Shown here: piece after piece, positions 52,165 to 63,115 of the stretch
Layout: every line of letters starts with the position of its first letter
Numbering within the stretch: position 1 is the stretch's first letter
Source: Acidocella sp.
GTDB taxonomy: Bacteria; Pseudomonadota; Alphaproteobacteria; Acetobacterales; Acetobacteraceae
Direction of reading: 5' to 3'
Assembly (NCBI GenBank): GCA_029077825.1
Contig: JAQNCT010000003.1
Coordinates: 1-64,000 of the forward strand
Length of the DNA stretch: 64,000 bases
Position numbers and translations under genes: made by a program
The notes under the pieces: generated by a model
Told to the model about the DNA's origin: nothing
What the model saw: the letters and a program-made list of their open reading frames with translations, nothing else
The model's database searches: none

Positions 52165-53150
52165 TTGTGCAGCAATGAGGTTGTTCCAGGCTCCCGCGCC
52201 AGGGTGTCAACAAATTCAGAAACCTGCGGGTCCTGCCAGGCGCGCTGAAAATTCGCCCAGATTTCACCTAAGCTGTCTTTGCGCAAATCGCCGCAGACAA
52301 ACGGCAAGGCGTTGATCAGCTTGACCAGACCGTTGGGCAATACAATCAGCAGGGCGGCTGGATGATGCAGCCGGTAGCGAAGCTCGTCGAGCAAGCCCAT
52401 CTCATGAAAATGCACTCGCATGCGGCCATGATAAGCGGCGGTTTTTTGATGCAGCGTTTTGAAGACTTCATCATACTGCGGCTCGCTCGGCGCCAAATGC
52501 CGCCAGGCTTTAACCGCGTTGCCGGTGTACATGGTGCGCCCGGTATAAAAACTCTGGGCGCCGAGATCATAAGCCAGATCAATCGCCGTGCCGATTTCAT
52601 GGGCGTTGAAGCTGGTGGGGGAATAATTGATCTCAATCGGCACGCCGGCGGTTTGCAGGTTGCGAATGCCTTCGACGACCAGATCAAAATTGCCACGCAC
52701 CCGCATCCGGTTGAATGATTCGGCCGTTGCGCCATCAAGGCTCACCTGCACCGCCTTGACCCCCAGCTCCTTCAGCCGCGCACAAGCCTCCGGGGTGAGG
52801 TAATGGCCATTGGTCTCGACTTTAAGCTCAATGCCCCGGCTGCAAACATACTCAACCATTTTGAAAAAATGCGGATGGATCATCGGCTCGCCGCCCGAAA
52901 ACGACAAATACGGGACGTCATACTCAACCAGTTGGCGCAGCACATCGAATGTCTGCTGTTCGCTCAGCTCGTCGGGGAAGGCTTTGCCGGGTCCGCTCTC
53001 CTCGATGCAGTGCAGGCATGCCAGATTACATTCGTTGGTGATCTGCCACGCCACATAAAGCGGGGCACGCAGGCTGCCAGAGGTGGTGGTGGCGGGCGTG
53101 GTGGCCGGGATGGCTATTGCGGGGCCTGGGGCGGTTGGCGCCTCGCTCAT
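52149..53150 (-). CDS. Radical SAM protein with degenerate SPASM/twitch region (paralogue 3)
   Basis: ITNECNLACLHCIEESGPGKAFPDEL, SGGEPMIHPHF, KVETNGHYL, VQVSLDGATAESFNRMR; overlaps its neighbours. Confidence 0.94.
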   Translation of the reverse strand: MSEAPTAPGPAIAIPATTPATTTSGSLRAPLYVAWQITNECNLACLHCIEESGPGKAFPDELSEQQTFDVLRQLVEYDVPYLSFSGGEPMIHPHFFKMVEYVCSRGIELKVETNGHYLTPEACARLKELGVKAVQVSLDGATAESFNRMRVRGNFDLVVEGIRNLQTAGVPIEINYSPTSFNAHEIGTAIDLAYDLGAQSFYTGRTMYTGNAVKAWRHLAPSEPQYDEVFKTLHQKTAAYHGRMRVHFHEMGLLDELRYRLHHPAALLIVLPNGLVKLINALPFVCGDLRKDSLGEIWANFQRAWQDPQVSEFVDTLAREPGTTSLLHKWVYL

Positions 53151-53407
53151 TGCGCATCGTCCGTCAGCAGGCCTTTTTGTTGAAGCGAAACGATCAGCGC
53201 AGCAACATCCTGTTCGATTTTTCCGGTAGGATCCTGGAAACTATGCCGCAGTTTAGCGGCAATTTGCGCACTGTCACAGCCGGGTTTGATTTCGCGTATC
53301 ACCGCCGCCGCTGCCGCATTTAACGTGTAGACCTTTTCCGATTGGGTTTCGAACAAAACGCCACCGAATTTTTCCTCGCGAAATTTTACATGCTTGGCCA
53401 GTTGCAT
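53147..53407 (-). CDS. PqqD-like protein (RiPP recognition element fold)
   Basis: MQLAKHVKFREEKFGGVLFETQSEKVYTLNAAAAAVIREIKPGCDSAQIAAKL...DVAALIVSLQQKGLLTDDAQ; RBS AGGAGAGAGG; 4-nt overlap with the radical SAM gene. Confidence 0.88.
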   Translation of the reverse strand: MQLAKHVKFREEKFGGVLFETQSEKVYTLNAAAAAVIREIKPGCDSAQIAAKLRHSFQDPTGKIEQDVAALIVSLQQKGLLTDDAQ

Positions 53408-53484
53408 AACGACCTCTCTCCTTAAAACACTGAGCAATAAGGCAGAACAACACCTTCGAATGATGATCCAAACTTTTGTTCCAT

Positions 53485-53781
53485 CTATATTATAACGCAA
53501 ACTTGCGGACGAAAGAAGAGCAAAGTCACAGCTATCAGAATTGCCAAAATCGCCAGAACTGCGATGTTCAGCCGCAATGGCAGCCCTGCATTGTCAGGGG
53601 GACGAGTGGGATTGGTCGGTGGCGTAACGTTAATCAAGGTGGCGGGGGGTGTTGCGGTCAACGCCACGCCCAAAGTCAACGGCTTCAGGGTGGAACCAGG
53701 CGGGCGCAGCGTGAACGCGCGCAAGGCCGTTTGGCTGCCCCGCTGGCGGAGATAGCGCAGGATGTCATCTACACGGGACAT
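53485..53781 (-). CDS. Hypothetical 98-aa protein with C-terminal TM helix at the head of the radical SAM cluster
   Basis: MSRVDDILRYLRQRGSQTALRAF...LRLNIAVLAILAILIAVTLLFFRPQ. Confidence 0.45.
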   Translation of the reverse strand: MSRVDDILRYLRQRGSQTALRAFTLRPPGSTLKPLTLGVALTATPPATLINVTPPTNPTRPPDNAGLPLRLNIAVLAILAILIAVTLLFFRPQVCVII

Positions 53782-53855
53782 TATTTTATGAATTCAAATT
53801 TCTGGTCTGGCGGCTCGGCAAGCTGCCAGATGGATATGAGCCAGCAGTAGATCAT
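53781..53855 (-). CDS. Possible 24-aa leader ORF, stop/start overlap (TAATG) with the 98-aa ORF
   Basis: MIYCWLISIWQLAEPPDQKFEFIK; no clear RBS. Confidence 0.25.
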   Translation of the reverse strand: MIYCWLISIWQLAEPPDQKFEFIK

Positions 53856-53861
53856 GACGTG

Positions 53862-53880
53862 ACAACAGTTTAATTGTTGT
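53862..53880. promoter_or_regulatory. Palindromic operator-like element ACAACAGTTTAATTGTTGT
   Basis: 6-bp perfect outer arms in the intergenic region upstream of the cluster. Confidence 0.35.
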
Positions 53881-53898
53881 TACGTAGGAAGCCGGTTC

Positions 53899-54330
53899 AT
53901 GAATGTCCAATTAACACGGATGCGAGACTGCGAATCGCCACCGCCGCTCGCGGTGATCAAGCGTGGCCGGATTACGTTTCTGGATGGTTTTCGCGGCTTC
54001 GGCGCTATGCATGTCATGTTCGCTCATTACGCTTTGGCTTTTTATCCGGCGGGCTTTTGGCAATTAGGTTTTTTTACGAATAGTTTCATATCATTTTGCC
54101 TGTTCTTGCTGCTTTCGGGGTATGTGCTGCATTTCGCCATCATGATTTCGTTGGGCTATGCGGTATATTTGCTGACCGCGAAATTTGGCGCAGGCATCGC
54201 CATGCTGCTGGCCTGGTTGGCTGGGCAGTGCGTGACGATGCCGGCTGCGTTGTTGTTTCAGCGTTTGTGCGATGAACCGGCAATCAGGCTGAGCAAAAAA
54301 ATCGGGCGCAAAAACTCCCGGGCAAACCCT
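53899..54330 (+). pseudogene. Acyltransferase-3 family gene with large internal deletion
   Basis: N-terminal RITFLDGFRGFGAMHVMFAHYALAFYPAGFW...LLLSGYVLHFA joined near 54139 to C-terminal-like IMISLGYAVYLLTAKFGAGIAMLLAWLAGQCVTMPAALLFQRLCDEPAIRLSKKI. Confidence 0.7.
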
Positions 54331-54338
54331 CAATCGCT

Positions 54339-54630
54339 TCACAAGGATGATTTGCCGCTGCAAGAAGCGCCAAGGATAATCATAAGGCGCGGCGGCGCCA
54401 ATTCACGCAGGCCGCGCTGCGCATCCAGCGTATCGACGATTGGCGCCTCGCGGCCAAAGAAAATGCCGGCGTTCTCAGCTTCCAGCGGCTTCAGCCCAGG
54501 GTGGGTTGAGCGGTCAGGGTCAGCAGTGGGGGCCATGCGAAGAACCGTGGGTCGAGCCCGGTTCCCGTACAGCGACCGCGGATGCGTTGTCGATGCTCGC
54601 ATGGCTGATGAAAAGGCGAGACACGGCAGG
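54339..54630 (-). pseudogene. Remnant of a TIR-STAND NTPase (two frames)
   Basis: RLFISHASIDNASAVAVR (TIR start, about 54565-54630) and HPGLKPLEAENAGIFFGREAPIVDTLDAQRGLRELAPPRLMIILGASCSGKSSL-stop (nSTAND P-loop, about 54339-54530). Confidence 0.65.
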
Positions 54631-54733
54631 GGCTGCTCCGGCGTGAGAGAGGCGGACTTTTTGTGATACAGGTCGGCTTGGCCGATAGGGGCTGCCTATC
54701 ACTTTATTTCGTAAAATCAATTTGAGTTATTGA

Positions 54734-56989
<2,256 letters not shown>

Positions 56990-57011
56990 CCAGCCTCGTT
57001 TTAACAACAAA

Positions 57012-57041
57012 AACCCCCCGGTGTACGCCGGGGGGTTTTTT
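57012..57041 (+). terminator. Rho-independent terminator after katG
   Basis: AACCCCCCGG-tgtac-GCCGGGGGGTTTTTT. Confidence 0.9.
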
Positions 57042-57061
57042 ATGCGCTATAGAAGCGGTTT

Positions 57062-58996
57062 TTAGCCGGCCCGGTTGTCTACCAAATCTGTCACCACGCC
57101 GGGGTCAGCCAGGGTGGAAGTGTCACCCAGACTGTCAGTTTCATTGGCGGCGATTTTGCGCAGAATGCGGCGCATGATTTTGCCAGAACGGGTTTTTGGC
57201 AATCCAGGCGCCCATTGGATAACATCCGGTGCTGCGATGGGGCCGATTTCCTTGCGGACCCAGGCCACCAGTTCCTTGCGTAATTCCTCGCTGGGCGTGG
57301 CATCAGCAATGAGTGTAACATAGGCGTAAATGCCCTGGCCCTTAATGTCATGCGGGTAGCCCACCACGGCGGCCTCAGCTACCAGAGTATGCGCAACCAG
57401 AGCGGATTCAACTTCCGCGGTGCCCATGCGGTGGCCTGATACGTTGATCACATCATCAACCCGGCCAGTGATCCAGTAATACCCATCAGCATCGCGCCGC
57501 GCACCATCACCGGTGAAATACAGACCCTTGAAGGTGGAAAAATAGGTTTGGGCAAAGCGCGCATGGTCACCATAAATTGAGCGCATCTGGCCGGGCCAAC
57601 TATCAGAGATACATAAATTACCCTCAGTGGCGCCGTGTAATTCATGGCCTTCAGCATCAACCAGCATGGGTTTTACACCCGGCAGTGGGAGCGTGGCGGA
57701 GCCTGGTTTTTGCGCAATGGCACCCACCAGCGGTGAGATTAAAATGCCGCCGGTTTCAGTTTGCCACCAAGTGTCTACAATCGGGCAACGGCTATCACCC
57801 ACCACGCGGTAGTACCAGTTCCAGGCTTCCGGGTTAATGGGTTCTCCCACTGAGCCCAGTACGCGCAGTGACTTGCGTGAGGTTTTTTTCACTGGGCCCT
57901 CACCATCGCGCATCAATGCGCGGATGGCGGTGGGGGCGGTGTAGAAAATATTGACCTGGTGCTTATCAATCACCTGCCAGAAGCGTGAGGTGTCTGGGTA
58001 GTTGGGAATGCCCTCAAACATCAATGTGGTGGCGCCATTGGCGAGCGGGCCGTACACGATGTAGGTGTGGCCAGTAACCCAGCCGACATCAGCGGTGCAC
58101 CAGTAAACCTCACCGGGGTGATAATCAAACACATATTGGTGGGTGAAGCTGGCCCACACCATGTAGCCGCCGGTGGTGTGCAAAACGCCCTTGGGTTTGC
58201 CAGTGGAACCGGAGGTGTAGAGAATAAACAGCGGGTCTTCGGCGTTCATTTCCGCCGGGGTGTGGATGGGGGAGGCTTTGGCCGTTACATCCTCGTACCA
58301 AACATCGCGGCCGGCTTGCATGTTCACATCACCGCCGGTGGCTTTTACCACAATCACGTTGCGTACCGATGGGCAAGCTTTCAATGCGGCATCAGCATTT
58401 ACTTTCAGCGCCACTTTGCGGCCACCACGGCGGCCTTCATCCGCGGTGATCAAAGCCACGGAATTACAATCCTCGATACGGTTGGCGAGGCTGTCAGGTG
58501 AGAAGCCGCCAAACACCACGGAGTGAATGGCGCCGATGCGTGCACAGGCCAGCAGGGCCACGGCAGCTTCCACGATCATGGGCAGATAGATGGTAACAAC
58601 ATCACCTTTTTTGATACCCAGATCAGTCATGGCATTGGCCATGCGGCAAACTTTTTCATGCAGCTGGCGGTAGGTTACTTTGAGTGAGGTGTTCGGGTCA
58701 TCGCCTTCCCAGATGATGGCCACTTGGTCACCGCGTTCGGCCAGATGCCGGTCAAGGCAGTTGGCGGAAGCATTGAGCGTGCCATCCTCGAACCATTTGA
58801 TTGAGACATCACCGGTGTAGCTTGTGTTTTTGATTTTGGTGGGGGCTTTCATCCAGGTAATGCGTTTGCATTCCTCAGCCCAAAACGCGTCCGGCTGGGT
58901 CGCGGCCCGTTCGTACATATCCTGGTACTGAGCCGTGGTAATTAGCGCATGCTCAGCAATTTCGGGCTTAATCGCAACAATATCAGCGTCAGACAT
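57062..58996 (-). CDS. acs: Acetyl-CoA synthetase
   Basis: [69 protein letters not shown]. Confidence 0.98.
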   Translation of the reverse strand: MSDADIVAIKPEIAEHALITTAQYQDMYERAATQPDAFWAEECKRITWMKAPTKIKNTSYTGDVSIKWFEDGTLNASANCLDRHLAERGDQVAIIWEGDDPNTSLKVTYRQLHEKVCRMANAMTDLGIKKGDVVTIYLPMIVEAAVALLACARIGAIHSVVFGGFSPDSLANRIEDCNSVALITADEGRRGGRKVALKVNADAALKACPSVRNVIVVKATGGDVNMQAGRDVWYEDVTAKASPIHTPAEMNAEDPLFILYTSGSTGKPKGVLHTTGGYMVWASFTHQYVFDYHPGEVYWCTADVGWVTGHTYIVYGPLANGATTLMFEGIPNYPDTSRFWQVIDKHQVNIFYTAPTAIRALMRDGEGPVKKTSRKSLRVLGSVGEPINPEAWNWYYRVVGDSRCPIVDTWWQTETGGILISPLVGAIAQKPGSATLPLPGVKPMLVDAEGHELHGATEGNLCISDSWPGQMRSIYGDHARFAQTYFSTFKGLYFTGDGARRDADGYYWITGRVDDVINVSGHRMGTAEVESALVAHTLVAEAAVVGYPHDIKGQGIYAYVTLIADATPSEELRKELVAWVRKEIGPIAAPDVIQWAPGLPKTRSGKIMRRILRKIAANETDSLGDTSTLADPGVVTDLVDNRAG

Positions 58997-59325
58997 TAAT
59001 CGGCTCCTCGTGTGTTTATTTGTATTGAAGGTGGTTATGGCGCGGATTTGGCAAGACGGGAAGTGCAGGGGCGCTGTAATAAATGCGCCAAATATTGATG
59101 CCGCATAACGTAATAAAATCCGCCAGATTGAGGCTGACAGTGGGGGTTTTCAAGTTATCGTTGACATTCCGATGCGTTTCTGCGTCACTTTGCGGGCAAT
59201 CGATTTTGGCTTGACTTGGCTCGCAATCCTGGTGACGGGTAGCACACAAGACCTCCAATCACCGGTTGCCCCTGTTAAACGTGCGGCGGGCGCGCGGTGG
59301 GTATGATAAGGAGCGACGACTAAGA

Positions 59326-59529
59326 ATGGCTACCGGGACAGTAAAATGGTTTAACACCACAAAAGGCTTTGGGTTCATCGTGCCGGCGGATGGCGGCAAG
59401 GATGTATTTGTTCATATCACAGCAGTGCAATCGGCTGGGTTGCGTGGGCTGAACGAAGGCCAGAAGGTCACGTTCGACATCGCGATGGAGCGTGGCAAGG
59501 CAGCGGCAATCAATTTAAAAGCCGTCTGA
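59326..59529 (+). CDS. Cold-shock domain protein
   Basis: [35 protein letters not shown]. Confidence 0.97.
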   Translation: MATGTVKWFNTTKGFGFIVPADGGKDVFVHITAVQSAGLRGLNEGQKVTFDIAMERGKAAAINLKAV

Positions 59530-59558
59530 TCAAGCCAATACCTCAGGTTGTTTAACCC

Positions 59559-59586
59559 AGCGGGGCCTATTGGCCCCGTTTTTTTG
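59559..59586 (+). terminator. Rho-independent terminator after the cold-shock gene
   Basis: CGGGGCC-tatt-GGCCCCG followed by T8. Confidence 0.9.
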
Positions 59587-59641
59587 ATCAACTATGCTAT
59601 CATGCTTCCTTGCACGCAGGCTGCGAACCGGTTAGTATAAC

Positions 59642-59653
59642 GTTAACGTTAAC
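59642..59653. promoter_or_regulatory. Palindrome GTTAACGTTAAC upstream of fadD, candidate fatty-acid regulator operator
   Basis: Perfect 12-bp palindrome within TAACGTTAACGTTAACTAA. Confidence 0.5.
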
Positions 59654-59702
59654 TAATTACGTCATTGGTGCAGCCAACACGAACGCCGAGCCGGAGGAAA
59701 CT

Positions 59703-61388
59703 ATGGATGGCATAAGCCAGCGGTCCGCCGCCGCAGAGTTCCAGTTCACCCCAATGCCAGCCTATGAAATGCTGGATCATGCGGTGCAGCGCTTTGGCAG
59801 CCGGCCAGCCATCGATTTTTTGGGCAGGCGCTATAATTGGGCTGACATCGGCGGGTTGGCGAACCGTGCGGCGGCGGGTTTACAGAAAATCGGCGTCGGG
59901 CCGGGGGTGAAGGTAGGGCTGTGCTTGCCCAACACGCCATACTTTGTGGTCATGTATTTCGCCATTTTGAAGGCCGGCGGTACGGTGGTGAATTTCAACC
60001 CGCTCTATACCGAGCGCGAGATTGAGAACCAGGCGCGCGATGCCGGGGTGGAGATTATTGTCTCGCTGGATTTGACGCTGATCCAGGATAAAATCGGCAG
60101 GCTGGCGGCCAGTGGTTTGTTCAAGCGGGTGATCATGTGCTCAATGGTGGGCGCCCTTCCGCCGTTAAAGGGGCTGCTGTTCAGGCTTATCAAAGGCGGG
60201 CAACTGGCCAGGATACCAAGCCATGCGCCGTACATGCGTTATGAGGCGCTGCTGGCGGTGGCAGCACAACCAGCACCGGTAGTGATCGACCCGCTGAACG
60301 ACATCGCCACCCTGCAATTTACCGGCGGCACCACCGGCTTTCCGAAGGCGGCGATGCTGACGCATGCCAATATCACCACCAATGTCCAGCAGATTCTGGC
60401 CTCCGGCCCGGATTTGGTGCTGGGGCAGGAGCGAATTCTGGGGGTGCTGCCGCTGTTTCATGTGTTCGCCATGACCGGCGTGATGAATCTGGGCGTGACC
60501 ATCGGGGCTGAGCTTTTGCTGATGCCGAGGCTGGATATGAAGCAGTTGATGCAGGTGATCCGCCGCCGCCGCCCCACCGTGATGCCGGGCGTGCCGACAT
60601 TATACACCGCCATCACCAACGCCGCCCAGGGCAAGAACGGCGCGCCAGACCAGGACCTCAGCTTTATCAAATTCTGCATCTCCGGGGGCGCGCCGATTGC
60701 CATTGAAGCAGCGGACCGGTTTGAGAGAATTTCCAGGTGCAGCGTGCTGGAAGGCTATGGTCTATCTGAGACCTCGCCGGTGGTAACCGCAACGCCGGTG
60801 GGCGGCGTGCGGCGCGGTTCGGTGGGGATTGCGCTGCCGGGCACGGTGGTCGAGATTCGCGACCCCGAGCACCCAACCAGCATCATGCCGCAAGGTGAGC
60901 GCGGCGAGATTTGCGTGCGCGGGCCGCAAGTGATGAAGGGCTATTACAACCGCCCAGCCGATACCGATGCCGTGTTTATCGACGGTGCGCTGCGCACCGG
61001 CGATATCGGGTACCTTGATGCTGACGGGTACTTATTCATCGTGGACCGGATCAAGGATTTGATCCTGTGCGGGGGCTATAATGTGTATCCGCGCGTCATC
61101 GAGGAGGCCGCTTATCAGCACCCCGCCGTGCAAGATGCGATTGCCATTGGGGTGCCGGATGCCTACCGCGGCCAGGCGCCTAAGCTGTTTGTCACCTTGC
61201 AGCCGGATGCCAGCGCCACCGCGGCTGAAATCAAGGAGTTTTTGGTCCAGCATTTGAACAAAATTGAGCAGCCGAGGGAGGTTGAAATCCGCGCCACTCT
61301 GCCGAGGACCATGGTCGGTAAGCTCTCCAAGAAGGAGCTGGTGGCGGAAGAGATGGCGAAAGCCCTTGAAAAATCATCGATAAGATAA
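59703..61388 (+). CDS. fadD: Long-chain fatty-acid--CoA ligase
   Basis: LQFTGGTTGFPKAAMLTHANI, GYGLSETSPVV, DRIKDLILCGGYNVYPRVIEE. Confidence 0.95.
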   Translation: MDGISQRSAAAEFQFTPMPAYEMLDHAVQRFGSRPAIDFLGRRYNWADIGGLANRAAAGLQKIGVGPGVKVGLCLPNTPYFVVMYFAILKAGGTVVNFNPLYTEREIENQARDAGVEIIVSLDLTLIQDKIGRLAASGLFKRVIMCSMVGALPPLKGLLFRLIKGGQLARIPSHAPYMRYEALLAVAAQPAPVVIDPLNDIATLQFTGGTTGFPKAAMLTHANITTNVQQILASGPDLVLGQERILGVLPLFHVFAMTGVMNLGVTIGAELLLMPRLDMKQLMQVIRRRRPTVMPGVPTLYTAITNAAQGKNGAPDQDLSFIKFCISGGAPIAIEAADRFERISRCSVLEGYGLSETSPVVTATPVGGVRRGSVGIALPGTVVEIRDPEHPTSIMPQGERGEICVRGPQVMKGYYNRPADTDAVFIDGALRTGDIGYLDADGYLFIVDRIKDLILCGGYNVYPRVIEEAAYQHPAVQDAIAIGVPDAYRGQAPKLFVTLQPDASATAAEIKEFLVQHLNKIEQPREVEIRATLPRTMVGKLSKKELVAEEMAKALEKSSIR

Positions 61389-61473
61389 TTTTTTGCGCTA
61401 GGGAGATGACAAACGACAGGGGATAACCTATACGTTATAGTCAGTCTCTTTGCGTTAAATAACGGAAGCGTTC

Positions 61474-61953
61474 ATGTTGATCTCGATAATGCAACCTAAC
61501 CCGGTCAAGGAGCAAGGCGAGACGATGAGTGCAGATGTTGAAACGATGAGTGAACAGGAAGCGGCGGCGGATTCCGTGGCGCTGTTTTCGGTTAGTCAGT
61601 TGGCGCGGCAGTTGGGGGTTACTGCCCGGACCATCAGGTTTTATGAAGACAAAGACCTGGTCTCACCGCAGCGGGCCGGTACCACCCGGGTTTATACCCA
61701 CCGGGACCGGGCGCGCTTGATGTTGATTTTGCGTGGTAAGCGGCTTGGCTTTTCACTGCGGGAAATAAAGGAATTTTTAGATTTATATGATGTTGACCCG
61801 GCGCACCACGTGCAATTGCGCCAGCTTTTGGCGGCGGTTCGCAAACGGATGGCTAAATTATCTGAACAGCGTGCCGCGATTGATGAGAGCCTGTCTGAGT
61901 TGACCGAAATTGAACGCCAGTCACTGGCGATTCTGGCCAGCCGGAAAACCTAA
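61474..61953 (+). CDS. MerR-family transcriptional regulator (start probably at about 61525)
   Basis: FSVSQLARQLGVTARTIRFYEDKDLVSPQRAGTTRVYTHRDRARLMLILRGKRLGFSLREIKEFLDLYD. Confidence 0.92.
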   Translation: MLISIMQPNPVKEQGETMSADVETMSEQEAAADSVALFSVSQLARQLGVTARTIRFYEDKDLVSPQRAGTTRVYTHRDRARLMLILRGKRLGFSLREIKEFLDLYDVDPAHHVQLRQLLAAVRKRMAKLSEQRAAIDESLSELTEIERQSLAILASRKT

Positions 61954-61978
61954 TTTTTTGAGCAAACTGGAGCGTTAA

Positions 61979-63115
61979 ATGACCAATGTTGTGATCGTGG
62001 GCTACGCCCGTTCAGCTTTCGTGCCGGCCAAAAAAGGCAGCTTTGCCAGGGTTCGTCCGGATGAGCTGGCGGCCGAGGTGGTACGGGCTTTGATCACACG
62101 GACCGGCGTCAAGCCGGAGGATATTGAAGATGTCATCACCGGCTGCGCGTTTCCGGAAGCCGAGCAGGGCTTCAACGTGGCGCGGCTGATTAGCTTGCTG
62201 GCGGATTTGCCGATCTCGGCGGCGGGGCAGACGGTAAACCGGTTTTGCGGCTCCTCGATGTCGTCGATCCATATTGCCGCCGGCGCGATTGGAATGAACG
62301 CGGGTGAGGTGTTCGTGTGCGTTGGCATTGAAAGCATGAGCCGGATTCCAATGGGCGGTTATAACCCGATGCCGTCACCGGCGTTATATGCAAAATTTCC
62401 GGCGGCTTACATGGGTATGGGTGACACGGCTGAAAACGTCGCGACGCGCTGGCAGATTACCCGCGCTGAACAGGAAGCGTTTGCAGTGGCAAGCCACCAG
62501 AAGGCTGCCGCCGCGCAGAAAGCCGGCCGGCTGGCGGATGAAATTGTGCCGGTTTCAAACGGCAAGATGATGGTGACGCAGGATGAGTGCATCCGGGCTG
62601 ATACTTCAGCGGAGGCTTTGGCCGGGCTGAAACCGGCGTTCAGCCAGAACGGCACGGTAACAGCGGGAACATCATCGCCGTTGACCGACGGTGCATCGGC
62701 GGTGCTGGTGTGCGCTGAGGATTACGCGGTGAAGCACGGGCTGCCGATGCTGGCGCGGATTAAATCCATCGCGGTGGCGGGTTGCGCGCCTGATATCATG
62801 GGCATCGGGCCGGTAGCGGCATCACGCAAGGCGATGGCGCGGGCGGGGATTACCTCGAAGGATTTGAGTGTGGTCGAGTTGAACGAGGCGTTCGCCAGCC
62901 AAGCGATGGCTTGTATGAAAGACCTGGAACTTGACCCGGCGATTGTGAATTTTGATGGCGGCGCCATTGCTTTGGGGCACCCGCTGGGGGCTACAGGGGC
63001 GCGTATTACCGGTAAGGCGGCGGCGGTGTTGCAGCGCGAGGGTGGTAAATACGCGCTGGCCACGCAGTGCATTGGCGGTGGCCAAGGTATCGCGACGGTG
63101 CTGGAGGCGATCTGA
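61979..63115 (+). CDS. fadA: Acetyl-CoA C-acyltransferase (beta-ketothiolase)
   Basis: VNRFCGSSMSSIHIAAGAI, NFDGGAIALGHPLGATGARI, CIGGGQGIATVLE. Confidence 0.96.
   Translation: MTNVVIVGYARSAFVPAKKGSFARVRPDELAAEVVRALITRTGVKPEDIEDVITGCAFPEAEQGFNVARLISLLADLPISAAGQTVNRFCGSSMSSIHIAAGAIGMNAGEVFVCVGIESMSRIPMGGYNPMPSPALYAKFPAAYMGMGDTAENVATRWQITRAEQEAFAVASHQKAAAAQKAGRLADEIVPVSNGKMMVTQDECIRADTSAEALAGLKPAFSQNGTVTAGTSSPLTDGASAVLVCAEDYAVKHGLPMLARIKSIAVAGCAPDIMGIGPVAASRKAMARAGITSKDLSVVELNEAFASQAMACMKDLELDPAIVNFDGGAIALGHPLGATGARITGKAAAVLQREGGKYALATQCIGGGQGIATVLEAI

Noticed and set aside
49117-53150. Annotating the radical SAM genes as pqqE, nirJ or mftC
   Set aside because: N-terminal motifs are family-general and the C-terminal cysteine patterns of those enzymes are absent, so a specific name is not justified.
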